NCBI GenBank assembly: GCA_029532415.1
Contig: JAQOTA010000046.1
Span: 1,054,001-1,118,000, forward strand
Length of the DNA stretch: 64,000 nucleotides
Origin: Marasmius tenuissimus
Lineage: Eukaryota; Basidiomycota; Agaricomycetes; Agaricales; Marasmiaceae
Reading direction: 5' to 3'
The notes under the pieces are model-generated. The model was given only the letters and a program-made list of their open reading frames with translations. It ran no database searches and had not been told where the DNA came from. A program made the position numbers and the translations under genes. Below, piece after piece: positions 1 to 11,262 of this stretch (within the stretch, counting starts at the first letter, position 1; every line of letters begins with the position of its first letter).

Positions 1-1936
1 TCTGTCCTCGAGTATCCCATATACTTGCTCCTCATCCTAGTTCCGCTCGAAGGTTTGCCAGAAAGATGGTGGCTAGCGCTGGTGAATGACTGTAGATACC
101 CTGAGATGGGCCGAGTGCTATACAAAAGTACGAGTATTACGGAGGAGGAAGTGTCGATGGAATAGTATCCGGGAATGTCGTGTCGCTGAATGGCGGGCAA
201 GGAGCAATTATGGAGGTTCTAGAGCACGTTGAATGTTCCTAAATCGTTATGTGCATGGTGGTAGTTGAAGTAGGAGACGCGAAAACCAAAGCCATGGGGT
301 CGGTGTGAGTCCCGGTTGCTCAGCTGGTACAACAAATGGTGGTAAACGGAGTTCTGAATGAAAAGTGTTTAGATCATTGCTACAGAAGCCACGGAGGGAA
401 AGGGGAATAAACGAGCGGTGCTGCATACGAAGTCGTTTATAGATATGACGACAAGGGGGACGATATTCAAGCGTGAAGCCGTAGGATATACCTCGTTCTG
501 AAACCCCTCTTATGCTCCACTCCAGCTACACCAATATCACGGACTAGGCGAGTGGCAACCAGGATCCCTCGAGGTGGATACTTCGGACGGCTGCGACGTT
601 GATGATCAGTCTTGAGCCTTATCATCGCGTTTGAAGCTCGGATTGGATCCACTGGCTATGGTTGTAGCCAGCGAAGTGCAAAGCAACGGTGCTAGATCGC
701 CGGGTGGTCTGTCTGGGAGTATTCTTCTTGGTGGAAGCAGCCGTTTTGAGAGACATTCGGTAGTAGACATATGTGAGGCTGGGAAATGATGGTCAAAACC
801 GAGAACTTGAAAATACCAACAGCTGGCAGGTTTCTATGGCTTCTTTCCAACCAGTCCCTTGTCCCTTCGAAACTATGCGCGCCAAACTTATTGCCCTGAG
901 CTGTGAGACTCGAGGCTGGAAGCTTGGTTATGCGTGTTGTTGGCTTCTCAAACTTCTCAATCCTGTCACGACATATACTAGTGAGTAGGCTAAACTCCTG
1001 TACATGCTAGATGAACGACGCACCGACAGACAACACTCAGCAAGCCGTATTCCAAGCACAACCTGACTGTTCCTACAGCCCCAATGCCTGTTACCAATCG
1101 GGCTCCGTAGATTAAAGGGTCTTCAAAGAGAGATAGCTCCCCCAGAGAGGCATACAGATAGAAATTACATTCCTTGATCTGCCCAGCACCATCGTCGAGA
1201 ATCCGGATGTCAGTGGAATGTCGAAGTTTAGACGATCAGAGAAAACTCACAAACGCTTGGATCATGCCTAAGTTAGATATTTTGAGAAACAGTAGCCCTA
1301 TTTGAGGGCTTAAGCCAGCGAGAAGGACGGAAATGGGAACTGAGCGAGGACATGGCAGTCAAGAAGGAAGTCGGAAACAGGCGCGCGCAGCACTGTTTGG
1401 CTCTTGTTTGTCCAGCGCTTGGCCTCCGGGTAGAGCGGCCCTTCGGCGCGGCGGTCCTGGTGGCCGAAGGAATTGAGAAGAGAACTTTGACTGCCATGTC
1501 CATGATTGCGCTTAAGGAGCACATATGAAGGATCCTTGCTGTATATCTCGCTTCAATTCCGGGAGGTGACTTTCATCATACCATGTGAATGTCTTCGACC
1601 GAAGCCGCTGAAAATCCCATCAGATTATAGATCTCTCATAATTTATCCATAGAACCGCACTACGAAACCGGTCGCAAACCGACCTCCAATCCTTCATCGT
1701 TACGAGATGTCCTTTTTGCGTGGGTCTGACTTTCTCATTGAGACAATCGGTGCTAAATCCTCAGCTTTGACTTGACGCATCACGCTGTTCAACACGTCGG
1801 AATCAACGGCACTCACATTATTCTCGAATTGAACTTCTCCCTCTGCAATGTCTCGGGAGGAACGACGCTGCGGAGGCCCTGTGTTCAAGTACGTCGTATT
1901 TCTTATGAAAACCGCGATCACTCCCTGCTTTAGGTA
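1..1936. other. Intergenic stretch, no supported gene
   Basis: Only short overlapping reading frames occur here (longest about 80 codons), without splice-consistent continuation or any motif I recognise. I see no tRNA, repeat or clear promoter. The stretch ends at the TACTG target duplication (1937-1941) of the copia element. Confidence 0.5.
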
Positions 1937-1941
1937 TACTG

Positions 1942-2230
1942 TGTTAACGTAGCGAGCTCAGTTGACAATGGAAGACAACTAGATTGTGTAGGTACCTGTT
2001 AACGTAGCGAGCTACTTAGGAAATAAGTAATGTGAATAATGATAAGTAATAGAGTCAGACTCACCTCAGTTGACAATGGAAGACAACTGAGGAGAGTCTG
2101 TTGCGAAAAAAGGATTTGTGTTGTCCATCGTGAGAAAAACTACAAGCCACCCAATTGAGTGGATCACGTGTAAGTCTAGAACTAGTAAGTAAGAATGACC
2201 GTGGCTGGACGTGTGAAGTATACTTCAACA
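1942..2230 (-). repeat. LTR (3' LTR of the minus-strand copia element)
   Basis: TG...CA repeat of 289 bp, identical to 6891-7179 except T at 2206. It contains two copies of a 24-nt internal repeat (1957-1980 and 2065-2088). The second copy is the core of a 17-bp stem with an 11-nt loop at 2056-2100. Confidence 0.95.
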
Positions 2231-2240
2231 CCCCCCCTAC
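2231..2240 (-). other. Polypurine tract of the copia element
   Basis: On the minus strand this reads GTAGGGGGGG and directly abuts the 3' LTR, the expected place for the plus-strand primer. The pol stop codon TAG (2237-2239) lies inside the tract, so the reading frame runs almost to the LTR. Confidence 0.85.
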
Positions 2241-5200
2241 TTCACAGCGTCCAAGCCTAAGAAAGAAACAAACTTCCTGTGCTGATTACCCCCAAGTGCC
2301 TTCGTGAATAAGTCACCGACATTCTCCCCCATGTCGATGTCGATCACTTCAACCTTCCCACGTGCCACTTTCTCCCGGATGTGGTGGTGTCGCATATCGA
2401 TATGCTTCACGAGCCCGTGATGCTTCGAGTTCTCCATGAGGCTCTGTGAGCCCTCATTGTCCCCGTACATCCTGATCGGTCCATCCACCGGTAATCCAAC
2501 CTCACTTAGCCACGATGACATCCACACTGCCTGTTGGCTAGCTCTTGCCAGGGCGATGTACTCGGCTTCGACTGTCGACAACGCCACCGATGCCTGTCGT
2601 TTCGAGCCCCACGCTACCGGCGCCCCAGCCATGAAAAATACATGGCCAGACGTCGACCGCCGGGTTACCCGGCAACCTCCCCAGTCCGCATCTACGTATC
2701 CGACAGGTTTCAAATCCCCCCCTCGTCGGTACGTCAATCGGAAGTCGACCGTTCCTCGAACATACAGCGCAACGTGCACCAATGCCTCCCAATGTGCTGG
2801 ACCCGGATTATTCTGGAACCGAGCTAATAAGTTAACGGCGAAAGACAGGTCTGGTCTCGTGCAGATTTGGCCCCATTGGATCGACCCGAGTAACTCTCGA
2901 TATGGTTTATCGGACATGAACCGTTGATCCTTCTCCGAGAGCGGGTTGGCTGCCTCGACTAAGACGATGTTGGAAGGAAGTGGAGTGGCTCGGGGGTTCT
3001 GGTCCCAGAGTCTGAAATGGCGTAGCATCCTCTCGAAGTAAGCACGTTGTGACAGTGCGATACTGCCATCTCCGTGACCCTGTTCCACTGCTACACCCAA
3101 AAGAATACTCCCCTCCACCTCGCTCGTGTCCCACTTTTCACCCAACTCTTTCTTTGCCGTAACTCCACCTGTGTTCGTTGTCGAACCTCCGAAAACATTG
3201 TCGGTGTACGTGTTCGTAATCGTATATTCGGAGCCCAAGCGGCGGACTCGCACACAGTGATCTGCCCGGGACTGGTAGTATCCGAGCTCCTCGTATGTCC
3301 TCGACAGCGTCTTATACCAGTTGTGGGTGCCCTGCTTGGTACCATAAAGGGTTTTCTTCAGTTTGCAGACGAGGTGTTCCTTGCCAGAGACCACAAATCC
3401 ATCCGGTTGCTTCATGTATACGTCGTGCTCGATGGGGCTATTGAGGTAGGCACCCTTGAAGTCGAGTTGGAAGGTGTGTAGGCCAAGGGTCACAACCAGT
3501 GCAATGGTCATACGAACGGATTCCATCCGTACTACTGCCCCGTACGTCTTGTCATAATCAACCCCTATTATCTGGGTGTAACCCTGTGCGACCCATCGTG
3601 CCTTTCATTTGACTATCTCCCCTCTAGCGTTCCACTTGATGGCATACACCCACCGACCACCGATTACTTTCGCTCCCGGTGGTAGCTCTACCAACTCCCA
3701 ACAATCCTTCTCCAGCAACGTATCGAACTCAGTCTTCATTGGCGGCACCCATAGTTCGGGACTTTTCATAGCGTCTGAATAATGTCGCGGAATCCAATGG
3801 ACGCTGTCTTTCGTAGCGAACACCCATGGTGAAGGGATGATTAGGGCGTGAGCTCTCTCGGGGTCACTGGCTCGATTGGAAGGCCTCCTCGTTTCCGTTG
3901 CCCAGTCCTCGTTGCTAGATCTCGCTTCTTCCTCCCGTTGATCGGACTCTCTCATCTCCAGAAGGCGCTGTGAAGGTTGGACTTGCCGACTGGACCGACG
4001 GACAGGTTGCGGTACCGGCGCTATAGGTGCTGGTCGCGGCGGTGGGTCGACAGTTGGGGCGTCTTCGGGCTGTGTAGTGGTACCATGACCCGAATCTCGA
4101 TCCAGATCGCTGCTTAGGGGTTCTGGAGTTTGGGGGTCATGCGGGGATTGTGAGGTCGGACCGGGAACTTCCATTTCAGCATCGAGATCCCCAGCTTTGT
4201 CACTTCCGCCGCCGATGGGGGTTGTTGAAACCGGCAGTGTCCGGTGAGGTAAGCCCTCTTCGAATCTGACATCGCTAGACTCCATTATAACCCTCGATTC
4301 TGGGATCCAAAGTCGGTACCCTCTTCTCCCTGAATACCCCAGCAACTTCCCTCTAATCACCTGTCTCGATAGTTTTCCGTCTCTGTGTCGCTCCGGCAGT
4401 TTTGCCCAGGCGTCGCAGCCCACTGGGCGAAGATGCGAGACATCTTGTCGTTTTCCAGTCCAGAGTTCTGCCGGGACGTCGTCAGGAAACCGCTCAGACG
4501 GGACGAAGTTGTCAACGTAGCAGAATGTCGCCGTACCTTCTGCCCACAAGTTTCGAGGGAAGTCTGCATCTTCAAGCATGGTACGTGCCCCTTCGATGTC
4601 CGTACGGTTCGCCCGCTCAGCCATACCATTCGATGCAGATGAGTATGGCATGATCCTTTCAATTAGGATCCCTTGCTTCAAACAATACCGCTCCATTAGC
4701 TTGTTATCCAGCTCCCCGCCACCATCGATACGAATGACCCGTAACTTCTTCCCCGTTTGTCTTTCCGCCATCGCCTGGAATTGTTCAAACGCCTCCGTCG
4801 TAGTCTCCTTTTCCTTATTCGCCAGAAAATAGGGGACTCGGTAGGATGAACGTCCATCGGTGCACAACATCAAGTAGATCTTCTTCCCCAGGCTCTGAGT
4901 CCGAGCTGGTCCCCACAAATCTACGTGGACTCGCTCAAGGATCTCGGTCTCATGGGTGACCTTCTCGTCAAACAGTCGCCTCGTCGCCTTTCCATACAGG
5001 CAATCCTCACACATCCCCGCTACTTCCTTTGAAGTGATGTGTAGTCCATCAACCAACTTCCGATTCGCCAACCGTAGTATTCTCCTAGTACCGTTATGCA
5101 CGAACCGCCTGTGCCAGGTCATAATCCCTACCGGCCTATCGAGCGATCGCGAGTAGTTTGCCGACGTCGTTGAATTCCCAGACACGTCCAATTCGTACAT

Positions 5201-6781
5201 TTTTCCTTGTAGCAATGCCGACATCACGATTTCGTGGCTCGTCGGTGATCTGACAGTGATTTTGCCGTTCCCCCACTCTCCGTAATATCCTTCGAGGTCT
5301 AGTGTCGGCATTGATAACAAGTTATTGTCGAACGTTGGGGTATGCCGTACATTGGACAGCCGTACGTGATGTGAGCTGCCCTTAGACCAAAGTGGAACTT
5401 CGCCTATACCAGGGATGGGGAATTCTCCTATCGTCCCCGATTGAGCTGTTTGCCCCCGTCCCTGAACTGGCTGGTACGTGCTGAAAGCACTTCGATCCCT
5501 CCAGCAATGGTCTGATGCACCTGAATCCATCAGGGTGCGGGTCTCGTTCGGTGGCGTAGGAATGGTTCGGCTGATGCATATTTGGCATTGGTCTTTTGGT
5601 ACAGGGGTCGGTCTAGGTACGTCTACAACACCGCCACTACCCGCTTCCCCGCTCTGATATTCTCCATATAATTCCTCTAGAATGGTAGGGTGTACCAGTT
5701 CGTGGCTAGGATCATAGGCATCAGGCGGAGGGACAATCGGGGTAGAGAGTGGAGACGCACCGGCACTCGCACTGAGGGCGTACGTATCAGCAGGAGAAGA
5801 TATTGCTGGGGTCGCAGTGGATGTTTTGGTCTTGTTGGCAGATGTCGTAGCCGGTTGGGAGGGGTCCGTTCCCTTCGGGTAGCGCCACCCTTCAGGGGCC
5901 TTGCCTTCTAGGCCGCCTCCTTTGGCCCAACACTTTTCCTTTGTGTGGCCCCACTTGTGACAGTTGGAACATACGATGGTCGACCGGTTCTGGTTCTGGC
6001 CTTGGGCTCTCGTCACTAGCGCCTTTGTCACTTTCGCCTGCTCAGACTGGCGTTCCTGACGGCGGTCTTCGCGTTTGATCCAGATTGCCTCCAGGTAGTC
6101 GATTGCATCTTCGCTGGTTATCCCAGGCACTTTGATCGTGTTATCGTCCCAAGAGGGGGGGAAGGAGTCGAGTATGATGGTTCGGAACTGTGCATCCGAG
6201 ATCTGTGCGCCAACGTTTCGAGCCTCTTTCCAGAGATTGCACATATTTTTGATATGATCCTCGAAGTCGTGACCCTCCTCCATCTTCTGCGTACGTAGTT
6301 TCTTCTCACCGATTGCTACCAGTTGCTCCGAGCGTTGATCGTACTCTTTACAGAGAGTGAACCAAATGTTCAATGCCCATCGGGACTCGTCGATTCCAAT
6401 GCCGACTGGGTCTACTGTACTGGATATGATGACGCTGGCAGTCCAGCGTTCTCTGGCGTCCCATTCTTCGACTGATGGTGTGATGCTGAAGAAGGGTGTT
6501 GGTGTGGTGGGAGTCAGTACTGCGGCTGGACTTGGAGACTCGTCGGTGGTGTCGGTCTGAGTAGCCTGTGTGGTGGTAGTAGGTGCCGTGGTGCCTCTGG
6601 AGGTTCTGGGGACGGTTGCTGGCGGTTTCGGACGGGAGATTTCGCCTGTGAGGTAGCCGGTCATGCCTTTTGCTCCGACTTGTAGAAGTACTTCTCGCTT
6701 GAAATTATTCCACGTCTTTCTACCTGTCAACCTCTTCTCCTCCGTGAATATCGGTATGCTCGTTGGTGTGATCGACGACAT
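2237..6781 (-). pseudogene. copia Gag-Pol polyprotein, interrupted by one TGA
   Basis: The frame starts at ATG 6781 and runs 1514 codons to the TAG in the polypurine tract, broken only by TGA at 3605-3607. Domains in order: Gag; a CCHC zinc knuckle (CSNCHKWGHTKEKCW); aspartic protease (LMDSGASDHCW); integrase with HVDLWGP, IRIDGGGEL and MAERANRT supplying D, D and E; reverse transcriptase; and RNase H (DADWGG, LSTVEAEYIAL, YGDNEG). Both lesions seen are C:G-to-T:A transitions: the TGA sits where relatives carry a basic residue, and the RT active site reads YTDN instead of the usual Y-x-D-D. Ty1/copia Pol is normally one frame of about 1300-1500 codons, so length is otherwise normal. Loss of the second catalytic Asp makes RT activity unlikely. 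Confidence 0.92.
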
Positions 6782-6860
6782 ATCGGCTCTCGTATTGCGA
6801 GTAATTTTGCTCTCTCGGTTCTTCTCGAGGTTCTGCTAGGTGCGTAAATTTATCTCTCTT

Positions 6861-6890
6861 GCTCAGTCGTATGAGCCAGGTCTCATAATC
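6861..6890 (-). other. Primer-binding site matching a 5' half of tRNA-Met
   Basis: The plus strand just inside the 5' LTR resembles the 5' half of a tRNA-Met: a D-arm (GCTC at 6861-6864 pairing with GAGC at 6873-6876) followed by an anticodon-arm-like GTCTCATAATC. The RNA of the element (minus sense) would be complementary to this. Copia-type elements are known to prime from an internally cut 5' half of initiator tRNA-Met. The extension to the D-arm here is inferred from my memory of tRNA-Met sequences. Confidence 0.6.
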
Positions 6891-7179
6891 TGTTAACGTA
6901 GCGAGCTCAGTTGACAATGGAAGACAACTAGATTGTGTAGGTACCTGTTAACGTAGCGAGCTACTTAGGAAATAAGTAATGTGAATAATGATAAGTAATA
7001 GAGTCAGACTCACCTCAGTTGACAATGGAAGACAACTGAGGAGAGTCTGTTGCGAAAAAAGGATTTGTGTTGTCCATCGTGAGAAAAACTACAAGCCACC
7101 CAATTGAGTGGATCACGTGTAAGTCTAGAACTAGTAAGTAAGAATGACCGTGGCCGGACGTGTGAAGTATACTTCAACA
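6891..7179 (-). repeat. LTR (5' LTR of the minus-strand copia element)
   Basis: Same 289-bp repeat as 1942-2230, with C at 7155. In element orientation this is the upstream LTR and should hold the promoter. The same long hairpin is at 7005-7049. Confidence 0.95.
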
Positions 7180-7181
7180 TA

Positions 7182-7451
7182 CTGTACCATTTCGAGATAC
7201 TTATTCGTCAGGGAGTGTGACCTGTGACCAAAAGTTTCACTTTTTGGTTTCGACAGGAAGGTCGGTCCGCCGCGACCGACCGGAAATTTTTTCGAAATTC
7301 GTCGTTTTTGGGCAATTTTTGGGCCAAATTTGGGTCTGAACCTCGGAAAATTTTCGACAGTCAGGCCTGGGACGCGTGACAGGGTGTGACATTTCACCAT
7401 TTCTAGGTCCCCTGTGACGCGTGACCTGACGATCATCTCGAAATGGTATAG
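7182..7451. mobile_element. 270-bp MITE with TA target duplication
   Basis: The ends are inverted: 7182-7198 matches the reverse complement of 7435-7451 at 16 of 17 positions (core TACCATTTCGAGAT). The inversion continues imperfectly inward through GTGACCTG/CAGGTCAC blocks. TA is present on both sides (7180-7181, 7452-7453), as in Tc1/mariner-derived MITEs. An open frame across it is a by-product of the repeat. The copia element landed at its left edge, so its left TA is shared with the LTR target duplication. Confidence 0.65.
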
Positions 7452-7453
7452 TA

Positions 7454-10400
7454 GAGAGTTACCCATGCTTCAGAATACCACTCGTATACCACATCACCGA
7501 ACGAAACAACTTTCGAGTTTACCCAAATAGTCTTCATAAGAGGGTCATGCGCACGAAAAGTGAACTTTGGGTGATGATTGACTTGGGCGCCCGGAACCAG
7601 TAGTGAGCGCCTGACATTCATTGGATCGATATGTTTCTTATTGAACTTTTCCCGTCTGGCCTGACACAAATAACGCCGCGACTACTGGAAGTACCCGTGA
7701 GCTATAGCCTTCGGGACTCTTTCGAAGGTTTGGAAAGGAAGAGTACACATAATGACTCCGTGCATCAGACTGGTACAAGAGAAACCAGCCCTAATAACTA
7801 GGTGTACAAGGATTGGCCCCTACAAGTCATAACTCACCCGCCTAGAATGGCGTTCTGGTTTCTTTTCGTTCCGCACATACAGGACCGTTAAATCCGCCGC
7901 TTTCTGGGTGATCTCTGGAGTACCGCTCCGACGTATATCCAGAACGCGGTGAAAACTAGTTTGTCCCATATTTGACTCAATAGCCTTTGTAATAACAGTT
8001 TCCTTGAGAGATTTTTCGTTGTGAATCACAATCCCGAGCGACACACGAACGACGATGAGAGTTGACGCGATTCCCTTGGAACAGTCGCATCAGCTGCCGG
8101 GGCGTCCTTGAATAGGTGGTTCCATCGGTGAGCTTCCCCACGGAGGCGCCAAGCCAGCTCTCGGCGGTAGAGGTTGAAGATACCGTAAATGGCGGGCGGG
8201 TCATTGAGATTGGAATCGAAGCGCCACCCAGTGTTTTTGGGCCGCATGAGGTGCAGTTTAAGTGCCTCGACAGTATGCTAGGGATACAAAAGTGCAGAAA
8301 AACTTGAAAAAGAATGAAGTGGAACTAAACCTCTGGCGATGAGGCGGTATTGCGCAGTGGCTGGAGAACGGCAGCTGATATCACTTGAAAAAGCCAAATC
8401 AGCGCGAATCTGGTGTTGTCCGAACCCCTCAGTCCAAGAAATCTACAAAAATGAGAGGTTTTGTGTATATGTCTTTAGTGAGCACTTAATATGGGACCAG
8501 TGCTTCTAACTACAAGCTGGATCACAGAGAGCTCAATCGTGAAGGTGGTAGTCGAGGGTCAAGAAACGATTGAACCATTGATGTAATGGCCGTGACCGTG
8601 TCGGAGGACTGCTCTGCCCGGTGGCCCGGATCAGGCGCTTGACAAATGACAAATAAAGTACAATACAACACCCGCGCGCTTGTTCTTCAACCACCATGAC
8701 CTTGTTCAATCTGCGTTTCTACCCTTGTTGTCGTTGTAGGACTCCAATATCATCGAACGATTCAGGCACTCCGGTCATCAAACTTTTGCCTCAAGCCCTT
8801 TCTTCTCGAAATGCCTTCCGTGCTCATGTACCAGGGTGTCATGCTGTTGGGATGAGGACTGCTTCTTGGGACGATTAACGAGCGTGGTTTTGATTTGGTG
8901 ATACTAGTCTGAGTAAGGTTCTCTTTTTGATGACCTATATCATGCGCTAAGCTCGCGTCGCACAAACGTTAGACAACCTCGGTGTACGAACGAGTCGGAT
9001 TGCGCATAGAAAAGAGTGAAGAAACTTGCCTGTCAGTCCCTCATTGATCTAACATATTCAAGAGCTACACCTGCTCATCTCCTTCAGGCATTCGAACAAG
9101 TCGCTGAACTCCAAGTCATGAACAGCATTTCTGGCCGTCATAGTTTCGGGCCTCAAACTGTAGAGGCGATGATGGTTGAAGAAGTTGGATATGGCACTGA
9201 TTTACTGGAATCCGTAGTGACCTACGAGGTTTTGGTACGTTTTGTATCCACTTCGCACCCCATTGCCTGGCCTCATGTACATCTACTACTGCAGTCATCG
9301 TCTCAGAACATCCAGCTGGAACCTCCCAGAGAAGATTAGCAATCCGCTTGGTTGTGCCGTATCGACTAAATATAGCCTCTCCTAGCCTCTTCTTCGAAAC
9401 TACGTCTCCGTAGGCCTCAAGGACGCTCAAATTCTATCGAGATGGGTGCCCAGAGACGGCCACCCAAACCTTCCACCCATAAGCGATCCTGCCTTCTCGC
9501 TGGGGCAAAGGACGCACGAGGAAGGGCGTCCTCTACCACTGTTCTGTCAATTCTCCCCCACCGACCTTCGAAAGCTCGCACTATCACGGATATTGTCTTC
9601 GCCGGTGCTTGCGTTCGGTCCTTCCCCTGGCCCTCCCACCCCCCGGCTGGTTGTCCACGTTCATACGTATAGCTTCCGTCACCAACAGTCCTCGCTCTGG
9701 CCATCAACATACCGGGACCCCACAGCGGAGGCGTGAGGTAGACCATCCCAGCGGCTATTTGGACCCTCTCGTCGTGGTGGCTCGGTCGAGTGCAGATGAC
9801 AGATGAAAAAGTTTGATAAAGGAGGACGGCCGTTGAGTCGGCAAAGAACCACCAGTGTGGTTAAGATTGTGCGTTCTCCCCCTTGCTCCACTCGTCTTTG
9901 GCTGACGAATATAACTGGGTCAGGTATTTCGCCAATGGTCAGGATGGTGTGCCTCTTCTGAAGGTTCGGCGAAACTTCCTTCTCACCAATCTCACCCCAA
10001 CTCTGGTGTCATCCATGGACGACGCCTATACCGCGCTCCTCTGCCACCTCTTCGGGTTGGTTCCCTCGTAGACATGCCCCATGAGGTGGTTTCAACTGTG
10101 TTCTCCTCACTCATTATCTCAACCGCCCCCTCCAAAACCAACAAACGGCCACCGTGCTGTCTCCCTGGCTTCTACCCCTCTGGTTGTCAGCGTCGATCGG
10201 TGTCATGAAAGTCACAACTTCATCCATCCCAGAGTCTATTATCCCCCTCTCAGCCATTCAGTCCCGAGGTGGCTCTATCTACAAGGTCGGCGTGGGAGGG
10301 AGCACCCGGTTGTGTCACCCACTGGATCCTAATGTGGATGGCGAGATCCAAATAACGGTCATCTAGACGGTCCACCAGAATCGTGGAACCATCATGGGAC

Positions 10401-11262
10401 CCTGAAAGACGTGTCGAAACCTGGTTGGGGCGCGAACCTGACAATATCCCTATTCCTCGTTCGGCCTCGACTGTCACCTCCAGCATGTACGGACTCTATC
10501 ACCAGCTCTCAGCCTCCGCCAATTCGTGCCTACTCTCGTGCCTACTCCCGATTCTGACGGCGATGGTGATGGTATTATATGCGTATGTTCACGATTCACC
10601 CCATTCCAAGTTCCACTCGTTGGAAAGGTTGGACGAAGGAAGCCAGCGAGTATTTGGGGAAATTGCCTCTGCCTTCCTCTCTATCGAGTCTTCGTCCTTC
10701 GAGTCTTTTATTCGAGCTTGGGATACTCGTTGGTGGCTGTACTGTTGTACAGTCTGACTTGATAGGTTTGGGAGGCGTCCCGCTATGGCCACCGCTTTGA
10801 TAAAGGTGCAAGCCCTAAATCCCAGTTTATCGTCCAGTTGGTGCTCCCCGAGACGCTCCCTGTCGAACGGAATAACTCCAGGGAAGTGGGGCTTCGAGGG
10901 TGGTCGTAGAGGGGTCGGAGAATGTGCCGTACTCAATGTGTGGTCCCTCGGATCGTCAATGAGGAGGGAGGGACGATCATAGTTGGAAAGATGAATTGGC
11001 GATGTTGTAGATTGATGCGAGGGACTTCGCTTGTAGAAACTTTATCAGAGATTTGAATATACATATACATATACTTACTGTTTCGGTCTCCAATCGGAGG
11101 GTATGGAATAAACTCTGATATACTCGGTACTGTAGCAAAAGACTGTTCGTCCATGTCCATTCTCTCGATAATAATAAAGAACGCGTCCAATTAGACCTTC
11201 GAGTTGACGTACTCCGTCTCCTTGATAATATCCTTTTGATAAGCATGACACCCATTCGGCGA
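7454..11262. other. Long region without a supported gene
   Basis: Many overlapping frames of 60-125 codons exist on both strands, notably 8026-8247 (minus), 9417-9746 (minus) and 10383-10757 (plus). None links through splice sites into a protein I recognise and none shows a family motif. Some may be decayed exons. I see no tRNA or clear repeat structure. Confidence 0.4.

Larger units (their letters stand above)
1942..7179 (-). mobile_element. Ty1/copia-type LTR retrotransposon, nearly full length
   Basis: Two 289-bp LTRs (1942-2230 and 6891-7179) begin TG, end CA and differ at one base (T at 2206, C at 7155). A 5-bp target duplication TACTG flanks the element at 1937-1941 and 7180-7184. The internal part reads on the minus strand with gag, protease, integrase, reverse transcriptase and RNase H in that order; integrase before RT is the copia order. 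A polypurine tract lies beside the left LTR and a tRNA-Met-like primer site beside the right one. LTR identity shows recent insertion. An in-frame TGA and a changed RT active site suggest this copy is not autonomous. Confidence 0.95.

Noticed and set aside
3605..3607. TGA in copia pol as programmed read-through or recoding
   Set aside because: Copia elements normally use one frame without a stop here, and a second lesion (YTDN) of the same mutation type points to decay. No stimulatory structure was evident.
7131..7466. 111-codon minus-strand frame
   Set aside because: It lies across the LTR end and the MITE inverted repeats and has no domain; it is a by-product of repeat sequence.
9417..10757. 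Frames of 95-125 codons on both strands
   Set aside because: Composition is irregular, frames overlap on opposite strands, and no splice joins or motifs support a gene.
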